64,000 nucleotides of DNA from Lactifluus volemus (lineage: Eukaryota > Basidiomycota > Agaricomycetes > Russulales > Russulaceae): NCBI GenBank assembly GCA_022376515.1, contig WTXI01000053.1, forward strand, positions 124,001-188,000, in the 5' to 3' direction. Both the position numbers and the translations under genes were made by a program. Under the pieces are notes generated by a model. That model did no database searches and was not told the DNA's origin. It worked only from the letters and a program-made list of their open reading frames with translations. The stretch's first letter is position 1. Each line of letters begins with the position of its first letter. Shown in pieces: positions 22,868-32,928 of the stretch.

Positions 22868-25800
22868 ATGTCCGTCAATCCCTGTCCAGAGCTACAATCT
22901 CTCTTTGAGACTGCCTTGAATCAATACAAAAACCAAGCAGGCGTGAACCTACTCGAACATCAACTGGCCCTCAGGCTCACCAGTTGCGACGAGGTTGATT
23001 CTGCTATCACCGTCCTCCAAGAACAAGCAGAGGCGTTCCGTAAATCCCGAGGTGACGATGGCAAGGTGATGACGTGGTTAAAGCGGACTGTTCACGTCCT
23101 TTATGGTCTATCAAATGGAGTTCTTGGTGCGGGCATTGGCTTGGTACGCACTCCTTCGCCCATATACTAGTAGCTACTAGTGTTCGATAATCCTAATTCT
23201 GCAGACATTCCCACCTGCAAAGGCAATCTGTGCTGGAATTGGCATACTTCTTGCCGTATGTTCTCGCAATCTTCACCGAGGTTCTGTGACATTGGTGGCC
23301 ATAGGCGATAAAGGATGTTAGCGCGAGTTACGACGCCCTTATCGATCTCTTCGAATCAATCGAAAACTTTCTCAGACGGCTCGATATTTACACCAAGATC
23401 CCATCCAACCTGGCAATGACTGAGATAATCGTCAAGATTCTCATCGAAGTACTCTCCACCCTTGGCCTTGCGACAAAACATGTCAAGGAAGGACGCCTGA
23501 GTGAGCTCATGATTTTCCTCGAAAAGGTTCTTATTGGCTCAAGGTATCGTAGAGAAATTTGGAAAGAAGTTGCTGGGAGATAATGAGGTCGAAGCGGTGC
23601 TACAAAGATTAGACCGGCTAACCCAAGAAGAAGCTCGAGCCACAGCTGCACAGACCCTACAAGTTGTGTATGGTCTCATCAAGAACTTGAGTGGTGCGCA
23701 GGCTCGTTCACTTGTACCAGTGGCTTGTTCGTTCATCAATATCGTCTAGGTGGCGAGGCGGTAGCAGATGATATCCATCAAACTCTAGGTATGGTTAACA
23801 CGATCAATAGCATCGCACAACTTAAACTGAGGGGTGGTACTAGTACTCATAGAGCAAATCGCAAGTGACTTGAACAAATCAAAACGTGCGTTCAATCATC
23901 TAGCTTGTTCGTTGAGGCTAAGACTACCTCGCAGGGGACCAGCTACAGGAGACCTTCGGACGATGGCTCTCCCCCCCAGATCCGTCCGTCAATGATAATC
24001 TCGCACGGGACGCTCACCACGAGGGAACTGCCGAGTGGTTTATCCAAGGTGACAATTTCCAAGAATGGAAAAGGACGGGTTCGCTGTTATGGATTCGTGG
24101 TAATCGTACGCACATTACAAGCCTCTTTCCTCCGCTGCTCTGACGAGGAGCCGCCTTGGCAGCTGGATGTGGAAAGAGCGTTCTCTGGTACGTACGCATC
24201 CTCTCGCCTATTTGAGGATTGACATCAACGCTTTGAATTAGCTCCACGGTCACTCGAGACATCAAAAGAATGTGTGACGCCGGATTAGCCTCGCTAGCTT
24301 ATTTTTATTTCGACTTTAAAGACACATCAAAGCAGAGTGCTCGCGCCTTACTCGCTTCCATCCTCATTCAATGTTCTGCTCAATCCGATGCTTGTTGCGC
24401 CATCCTTTCACGGCTGCGTTCGGCGTACAAAGAAGGCTCAGAACAGCCCAGTGACGAGGCGATGAGAGAATGTTTGAGGGATATGCTGGCAACTCCTCAG
24501 CAAGGCCCGATATTCATTGTTGTCGATGCCCTCGACGAATGTCCTCAAAGTGTCGGCACACCATCACCTCGGGAGCGCGTCCTGAAGCTCATGGAGTGGC
24601 TCGCGAACATGCACTATCCACACCTACATATTTGTGTCACAAGCCGTCCAGAGGCGGACATCCAAGCTGCTTTTGAGGAATTGGCATCTCATACGGTCTC
24701 CCTTCATAACGAAACTGGACAAACGGATGATATCAACAAGTATATCGAGTTCTTCATCAATTCTGACCCTAAAATGCGCAAATGGAGACGGCAAGACCAA
24801 CAACTCGTGATCACCAAGCTCTGTGAACGAGCTGGCGGAATGTGAGACAACTTCAGCCACTGTCACTGACTATCACTGTAACGTCATCTCACGTGATGAT
24901 CGTGACATAGGTTTCGATGGGCGTGGTGTCAACTGGACAAGCTCCGACGCTGTCTTCCACAGCGTATACGTCGAGCTCTGGATGAATTACCAACCACGTT
25001 GGATGAGACGTACGAAAGAACGCTACTGGATATAGACGAGGAAAAGTGGGAGTTTGCCCACCGTCTGCTCCAGTGTGTCACAGTGGCGTCTCGTCCACTT
25101 CGCGTCGAGGAGCTTGGCGAGTTTCTTGCGTTTAATTTTGATGCCAAAGGAAGACCTACATTTGAAGAGGACTGGCGGCCTGAAGATGCAGCAAGTGCGG
25201 TTTTATCTACCTGCTCGAGCATGATCTCGGTTATCGAAGTGGGTGAACGTCGGGTTGTCCAATTTTCGCATTTCTCTGTCAAGGAGTTCTTGACCTCGAC
25301 CCGAATAGAAAGAGGACAGCTGTCACGGTTTTACGTCCCCCTCGAACCGTCGCATACGATCGTCGCACAAGCATGCCTTTTCATTCTACTCCTGTTCGAC
25401 AATCATGTCACCGAGGATAACATCAAGGAGTTTCCCCTTGCCCATTATGCTGCTAAACACTGGTTCGACCATGCGAGGTTTGAAAATGTGTCAGCCCATA
25501 TAGAACATGACTTGAAGCAACTTTTCAATCCTGACAAGCACCACTTTGCGGTATGGACTCGGATATACGACAAGATGGACTTCAATCTGTGGACAGGCAG
25601 AACGTCTGATTCCGACGAGGGGGAAGACGTTCCGTTTACTCTTGCTTCACCAAAAGCAGGTCCGAGTCCATTATACTATTCTGCATTGTGTGGGTTCCAT
25701 GAAATCGCAGAATGGCTGGTCACTACATGCTCCCAGGATGTGAATGCGCAAGGTGGTCACTATGTGACTGCGTTGAATGCTGCATCTGCAAAGGGATTTC

Positions 25801-26396
25801 TCCGAATCGTGCAGTTTCTACTCGAACATGGCGCCAATCCCAACGTCAAGGGCCATTTTGGCAACACTCCGTTACATTTTGCATCCCAGGGAGGTCATCT
25901 CATGATTTCTCAATTACTGATCGAATACGGTGGAGACGTGAATGCCAAGACTCCCGCGGGATACACCCCACTATTTTGGGCGTCAGAAGTGGGACATGTG
26001 GAGGTTGTAAAACTACTTCTTAAGTCCAATGCAAATCCCAACCCCAAGATGTTCCCGGACTATGGACTACCACCACTCTATGAAGCGCTGGCCCGGGGAC
26101 ATCCGCAAATTGTACAGCTGCTGCTACACCATTTTGCAAACCCACATGCTCAGGACCTTTGGGGCCAAACTCTACTACATATTGCCTCAAAGAATGGACA
26201 CCTGAATGTTGTGCAGCAGCTACTGGAGCTTGGTGCAAATGTACACGTGCGGGACGATCGCGGACTGATACCATTCCAAGTGGTGTCGCAGCAGCCTGTA
26301 GACCGCCACAGTCCCCCTAAACCCAAAGTAGAGCTGCAGAAAGACAAGGACGCAATCAGGGAACTATTGTTGAAGTACGGCTCGTCGAGAGATTAG
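22868..26396 (+). CDS. STAND protein C: Goodbye-NACHT-ankyrin
   Basis: Nine exons: 22868-23143, 23205-23255, 23305-23500, 23553-23693, 23750-23788, 23935-24105, 24163-24187, 24242-24841 and 24911-26396. They sum to 2985 nt, or 994 aa, with an open frame. The Goodbye-type N-terminus has CPELQSLFETALNQYKNQAG, FPPAKAICAGIGILL and FGKKLLGDNEVEAVLQRLDR. The NACHT module has P-loop GNPGCGKS and Walker B IFIVVDALDEC, with ICVTSRPEADIQAAFEELAS just after. Next come RPLRVEELGEFLAF and FSHFSVKEFLTSTR. About six ankyrin repeats close the protein (TPLHFASQGGHLMISQLLIE, QTLLHIASKNGHLNVVQQLL). It is a near-identical duplicate of B in the first two-thirds. A longer acidic insert (TSDSDEGEDVPFTLASPKAG) precedes the ankyrins, and the repeats themselves diverge. 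The likely role, inferred from the family, is an intracellular receptor ATPase in fungal non-self recognition. Confidence 0.85.
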
Positions 26397-26732
26397 ACTT
26401 GAGCTTGGCGCTGCTGATGCGCAGTAGGGGTCGTAAGCATCCACCTTTTTTTCCTTGGTAGACGTGAGGCCTGATATACATCCAAGCACCTACGGCCACC
26501 CTTCGCTCCACTTCATGGTCGCAACGTTTTCTATATGTGGGGAGGTCCTGAGGGCCATGTGATGTCTTTATGATCGGTTACCAGCAAGCAGGCTGTGTAG
26601 CTTGTACTGTATTATGGTATTGGTCTCGCTTTCTTGTATAATTATCTTGACAAGAGGATCTGGAGAGAAGTACATCCAAGGTCTGGCGTCAGTAGCACTC
26701 ATTATATTTAATTTGATTCCGAGTTGGCCATA
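26397..26732 (+). repeat. Duplicated 3' flank, STAND C copy
   Basis: Counterpart of 19932-20290. Homology ends at CCATAGA; the next sequence leads into the deaminase-like gene about 190 bp away. Confidence 0.8.
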
Positions 26733-26926
26733 GACCCATTTTGGAGAGCCCAAGTTCACAACCGCCGGCCCGAAACTGGTCACCGCCACGCGTCCAGCCG
26801 GTCCGCGGCGTAACCACCAGTTCACCAATTTCGCTTCGATTTGTTGCTTTTCGCATTTCAACAATTGCTCTTTCCCCCCTATTTCAAAATTTGAACGATA
26901 AAACCTCTTCAAAAGAGGATCAAAAT

Positions 26927-27868
26927 ATGAACAAGACCGAGTTTTATCTCTCTCAGTGCGCCGATGCGGCCTCGAAGAGTTCGATGTGCTTCACGCTCGG
27001 CGCCGTCATCGTCAAAGGTGGCAAGGTCATATCCAGTGGTTACAATCACCATCGACCGCACTATGATGGTGCGGACGTGCGTAAGCGCGGGCACAGGAAG
27101 CCAGTATCTATGCATGCCGAGATGCACGCGATATTCAACCTCACGGGAATGTCCCCGTCCTTTCGCAAGCAACAGGGCGCACGCGTAGGCGCATCTCCGC
27201 AGTTGCAAAAACCGCCATCACTACTACCACCACCACCACCACGGATATTCAAAGGGTCGGCGCTCCCCGCGTGTAGCGGGGAGCACCACCACCCATACCG
27301 TCTTCAACGGGCTGGGAGAAGAAGGATTGGATTCAGCTGTAGCGCCATCGCGCAAGGAGAGGCGGTCGTCTCAGTCTCGTAGTGGGCGCCAGCTCGCCAA
27401 GCAGGAGTATGTTGCGTTTGTGGGTGAGAGTAGCGGCGGTGGGCGTGTTCGGGACCGGATCGGGGGTGATGGCATGTCGAGTGGGATGCGCGCGGGAAAG
27501 CGGCGTTCTCCTAAATGCTGTGATGCTGCTGGCGCCCCCAGGCCCGAGGCTGAGAAAGCTTGGAGTGCGAGGAGGCGAGATCCGCGGATCAATGGAGCGG
27601 ACATCTACGTCGCGCGGGTGACCAAAGTCGGTATGGGCAGCGCGAGGCCGTGTTGGCGGTGCGTGGTGTGGTGTCGGTGGGCAGAGGTGAAGCGGATCTT
27701 CCACTGGAATGGGGAGGATGGCAAGTTTGACGTGGTCAAGGTCAATACGGCGGAGCAGGATCAATACGAGACGCATGCTGATATTCGTTTGTATGCCGGC
27801 ATGGTGAGATGGTTTATTGTTCTCGCTCATCTCAAATATCTGACTTGTGGGATTATCAGGGCTGGTAA
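26927..27868 (+). CDS. CMP/dCMP-deaminase-like protein, frame change in the middle
   Basis: The N-terminal part runs from ATG at 26927 (MNKTEFYLSQCADAA, FTLGAVIVKGGKVISSGYNH) to the zinc-binding HAE motif (MHAEMHAIFNLTG). The second half lies in another frame: NGADIYVARVTK, then PCWRCVVWCRWAEVKRIFHW with the two zinc-ligand cysteines in PCxxC. It continues with KFDVVKVN and YETHADIRLYAGM. A last intron (gtgaga...atcag) leads to GW and a stop at 27866-27868. HAE plus PCxxC is the cytidine/deoxycytidylate deaminase signature; the substrate is not proven. The two halves are offset by +1 across a low-complexity His/Pro stretch with a perfect hairpin near 27265-27290. I find no intron of normal size that joins them, so an unusual splice, a sequence error or a disabling lesion are all possible. 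Other members of this fungal family have a variable middle. Confidence 0.65.
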
Positions 27869-28962
27869 TATTGTCGGCTCGATGACATCTCGTAGAGTAA
27901 ATTTTATTATTGTTTGACCTCAAGCACATTTGCCAGGTCATCCAACTTTTAAACATACTGTGCAAACGGGAGTATTATTGTCAACTTTTCCCCCATCGCC
28001 AACTCTTCAGAACGGAACACCAAACTCACTCTTCGACAATGTCATATCGCTACAGTGTAGCGGGCCCCTCAACCACATCCGTGCGCGTTAGGATACGCCG
28101 CGAGATCAAACCACTTCCAATACGGACAGCGTTACTGTCCCTCCCACCAGACGTGCATCCTAGCAACGGCCCATAACACAATTTCCACGATCATGGTACG
28201 GATTCATCGGATTTTTGCTCTGTAGAAACTGACACATTCCAGATTGCGGCGTATAAGAGACAGTCATGCCCTCTTGTGTCATAGGGTGATTTGGCATCGG
28301 AAGAAAATGGCTTTATGTGATATCTGTCTGTGGGAAGTAGAATGTATTTGAGAGGATTGAAACGACCTATACCGTATGTATGCGTGACATAAGAGGCTTT
28401 GTGAGGTACCGCACTTGGAAGAAAAAAAAACGTGGCTTTTTGTTTGTGAGGCACGTCGTAAAACGAACTTCTGAAGAGACGAAGAAGCAGCTGAATTAAT
28501 GCCTGGGTTAAGAGGTTTTCTCTTCCCCCTCATTAGCAACTCGGCACCCGGTAAGCGAAAAGCCTGGCACTGAGTGAATAAAGGGGGAATGACAAGGCAT
28601 GCAGCAGTGTTCATTATGTTAAGAGTAAACGCAAGTTTAGGGCCGGCCGTCAATACGCCGGAACCTCTTCGGCTTGATCGCGACCATTTAACGGATTTGA
28701 GGATGCGCTCGCAGCTCAGCGCTCAACTTTGATTTCACTCTCGAAATGAATGTTACCCTCCATCGATGCTTGGTACGATATCGATACAGTGTACCCCTTT
28801 GAATTTACAGCAAAACTGCAAAGGAAAGTCATGTGATATACCAGCCACGTTACAATTAACCGAAAATAAAAAACGGGGACACAAACGTGTTCCGCCCTTA
28901 CTTTTTTTTTTTTTCTTTTTCTTTTGTTTACGTCGGTACACACGGTTTGGATTGTGACGACC
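27869..28962. other. Intergenic; possible upstream region of the CHO2-like gene
   Basis: A short plus-strand ORF beginning MSYRYSVAGPSTTS (28039-28176) has no known motif. A pyrimidine tract (28900-28927) lies just before the start codon at 28963, as is common for fungal promoters. CATGTGAT at 28830-28837 resembles an inositol/choline response element (CATRTGAA). Confidence 0.4.
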
Positions 28963-31900
28963 ATGTCGGCCCTTGTGGAGGATGGTCTACGCCAGCGAGT
29001 CCAGCAAGTGCTAACAGAAAATGCTTTAATCCCAAAAGAGCCCCAACTTTCTGATCTAGAAAACGAAGCCGCAAGCGCCACCACTCGGCGAGGGAGAGAA
29101 GAGATTGTTTGGGGAAAAACACACTCGGGCAAAGGTCTGCTTCCCTCCTCCTCACACTCTCTCATCTCTCTTAACTCCCATCCTTTCAGTTTTCCGCGTT
29201 CCGACGACTCACGATGTCATCACCGCCCTCTTTCACCCTGCCTACCCCAAATCCCACATCGACATCCTCAACCTCGGCCTCCTCGCGTTCCAAATCCTCC
29301 TTTTTTGCACCTTGCCGCGCACTCCCCGCAAAATATTCTTCTTTCTCTATTTCGCATTCTGGCGGGCCGCGTATGATGTTGGGCTGGGATATGTCCTAAC
29401 GAAACAAAGTAAACGCAAGTGGATCCTCAGGACCGTGCAGAGGCTCGGGTGGCTCGATGGGAAACGCAGACCGGAGGTACGCGCCTGGATTCGCAGACAA
29501 CTCGTGGGTAAGATGGGCAAGGACTATTCCTTCGACGTGAGCACCTCTACCCCTGGGCTGCCTCGTTTCCACTGACACTTTACGGCATCTTGACAGGACC
29601 TTCCACTCGAGTACAATACCTGGCTCCTCTTTCGTCAAGCCGTCGACATTATTTTGATAAAGTACATTTCCTGTCTTGGTCTAAGCACCCCTTCTTCTGA
29701 CGTTTCTTATCTCAGTGATTTCTTATCTTTCTGTTTGTTCGCATTTGCTTTCTTCCGCACCCCATCCGGCCTTCCCATGTTCATTCATGTCCTACGGTGC
29801 GTCCCGACATCTCGCCGCCATGTTTATCCTATTGAGCCACTCGACTGCCTATCTTTCACAGATGGGTCGGCGGTATCATCCTCATCGCGTTCAATCTCTG
29901 GGTCAAATCCGAGGCGCATCACGTTGTTAAGGACTATGGCTGGTACTGGGGCGACTGCTTCTTCCAGCGTGGCGCGCTCGTTTTTGATGGCGTGTTTGAA
30001 CTCGCACCTCATCCAATGTACTCTGTCGGTAAGTGCCCAACAGATCATTTGTTGCATGACCATTTAGACCGACTTGACAAGGCTACGCGTGGTTTTATGG
30101 AGTATCCCTCATCGTGGGCAGCTATCCTGTCTTGTTTGTGAGCCTTGCCGCCCACACTGCGCAATTCGCTTTTCTCGTTTTCTTCGAGAACCCCCGTGAG
30201 TTGCTGTGATCGACTTGACATTTGCTCCGTCCCTGACCTCGTGACGACTAGATATCGAACGCTTCTATGGCCAGCGCAAGCCCCTGGCCCAGCGAGTCCC
30301 CATTCGCCGATCATCATGCCCGAATTCCAACAGCTGTGCGAACACGGTGCCCTCAACGCCGTCAGCTACGGAAGGTTCAACTGCGTCCGAGAGCGAAACG
30401 GAGACGGTGATCGACACCAACTTGCGGCGGTCACGCACCAGCAACAATTTTGGGGCGATCAAGCTCAGTTCCCAACCGTCACCTGCCCTGACTCCGCCTC
30501 TGCCAATAGAGAAGACGCCCAGTGGCTCACCTCTCTCCCATCACGACCTACACAACCGATATTTCCGTCGAGATACCATCGTCCTCTTTCAACTGGATAT
30601 ATTCCGGTACGCCTCATACCTACCTATTAATCTTGACCTATGTCTTAGCGTGATGAAACTGACAGGGCCCAAGATTTCATGCTGATCCTCTCGATAGCCT
30701 ATACGCTACTGGCCGCAATCGTTCCGACACAGTTGTTTACCGATGTGGGCATGCAATTCAGCCATGCGCTTGCTTGGACGCTCTTCCACACTCTCGGCCT
30801 CGGTCTCTTGCTGAAGGCGCAGAGCACGAGCAAGTTTCTTGTGCGACATTTCCTAAAGCACTACCATTATCCAGCACGCGACGTAAGCCGTGGTGCGGTA
30901 AGGGAGACATTCGCCAACTGGAAAGCGGTGTACAATTTGAGTATGTGTATGAGCTATGGTGCGTATTCCCGGGGTTTTCTCTGCCAACAAAAGAAGGCTG
31001 ATATCAAGGGGGTAGTGTCTTGCTTTGCCCTCGTGTGGAAGACGTACGAGCTGCCGCAGGCATGGATCACGGGTAACGAGTTGCTTCGACACACACTCGG
31101 CGCTGTAAGTCTCCACAGCCTCTTCACTGGGTAACCATGCTCACGGACCGCAGATATTAATCGCGTTCCATATGTGGGTGACGAGAGAGTCGTACGAGGT
31201 CCTCGGTGTCTTTGGTCAGTAGTGGTGTTTGTGCGTGGCTTCTGTGAGAGCTGTTTAACACGTTATGTTTCAGGCTGGTTCTATGGTGACTTTTTCATGG
31301 ACGAGTACGCGTCCTCGCCCGTTTATTCTGGGATCTACCGGTAACGCATAGTCTTTCCTGTCCCACACTGGGCTCAACACCACACATAGGTATCTGAATA
31401 ACCCAGAGATTACCGCTGGAGCTGCTTTCTTCGGAATGGGGCTCATCAGTGGAAGCAAGCTTGTGTACATCCTTGCGGGAGTGAGACACATCTCGTATCT
31501 GTGGTTCCTGCGTTACGTTGAGCAGTGCGTTATCTCCCCCTCTCTTCCTCCTATCAACCTTCTCATGGACGGCATAGCCCGCACATGCGGAAGTTGTACG
31601 GAAATAGCTTGCGGAAAGACGCGGGCTTCACGAAAGTGGTCAAAACGGTCGCGAGACGTAACGCGCGGTTGCTCGAGAGCGGTGCAGGGCGCCACGCACC
31701 GCAGTTTAGACGTGTCGTGCGGGAAGTGCGGGGCACGTTTGAGAAGGTGTATGAGGATACTGCAGAGGTGGTGGAGGAGTTCTTGGCCAAATGTACGCCA
31801 ACTTTACCTCCTTTGTTCTCCGGCGTTGAAGAAAAACGGATGCATGTACAGCGCGACCGAGGTTGTCTGAAGTTGTACAAGAAACCAAATTCCTTCTCCA

Positions 31901-32808
31901 GCAGTCGCGCGAGAAGCTGGTCATCACGTGCGTAACCCTCCTTCAGCGACCAAAACTTGGGATACTGATGAGAGATGAAGACGCTTGGCGAACGATTTGT
32001 GGGCATACGATACGGATAGGTACAATATGCGAGTCGTATCGCGTCGCGCAGATGGTACACCACGGTTCCACCTCGGGGAGCAAATCACGGTCTCGTGGAA
32101 GGTGCCACGCCATCATTCGCGGAAAGACTGGATCGGGTTGTATCGCGTTGGTGCGAATCGGTCGACGCTGGTGACGCAGACGTCATCCCTGGGGATGTGG
32201 GTGCCAGTGCACGACGAAGAGTGGGATGGCGATATCCCTATTGGCGAAGAGAAGCAGATTCATTCTCCACCAGATGAAGAAGGCCCGAGCCTGAATGACG
32301 AGGAGTGTGGCACGGTCGTGTTCAAGGGAGATTCGTTGCCGTGGATGGTCGGGCAGTACGAGGTGCGGTATCACCACAACATGAGGTATAATGTACTCGC
32401 ATTCGACGGGCCTATCGAGATATACGGTATGTGACCCTCCCTTTTCGTTTGTTTTGGTGTTTCCAATTGTACGTTCCAACAGTGGACCGTCCAACAAAAG
32501 TCGACTTTGAGTCGGTGCGCGCAGCGCTCGCACACGTTGTCCCACTGTGCCTTGACGGCGACCCTTCGCTGATCCCAAGCTCGACTTGTAGCTCGATGGA
32601 TGAAAGCCAATCGAGCGGTGAGGACGACGGGGACCCGGACGACTTTCGATTCTGGTCTGAGCGGCAGGCGTGGCGAATTGCGCGTGTGGTACAAGAAATG
32701 TTTGGTATCGAGTATGCGCCGGACGTGGTCATGGCCGACGCAAACTTGAGCGCGCTGGCACAGAGGATCGTAGCGTCACGAAAGATTGTTGATATAGAGG
32801 CAACATAA
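28963..32808 (+). CDS. CHO2: Phosphatidylethanolamine N-methyltransferase (CHO2 type)
   Basis: This enzyme makes phosphatidyl-N-monomethylethanolamine from phosphatidylethanolamine and S-adenosylmethionine, the first methylation towards phosphatidylcholine, in the ER membrane (EC 2.1.1.17). The start [13 protein letters not shown] leads to VWGKT, then [38 protein letters not shown] and [11 protein letters not shown]. The first catalytic-type module contains [32 protein letters not shown] and FFENPH. The second half repeats the layout: [48 protein letters not shown] and [13 protein letters not shown] cytosolic C-terminal domain follows ([48 protein letters not shown]). It stops at 32806-32808. 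At least eight short introns are visible and no break was found. The length of roughly 950 aa fits the fungal CHO2 family rather than the short PEMT/OPI3 enzymes. Confidence 0.92.
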
Positions 32809-32928
32809 CTTAGAATAAATCAATGTTGTCATTTCATTAACGTGTACACGGCATTAGCCGGCCATGCCTGCTCAGCTCCGAGTCAGCCTTATTGTGCCGC
32901 GATACGCTACGCTACATGACTCTGTGAG

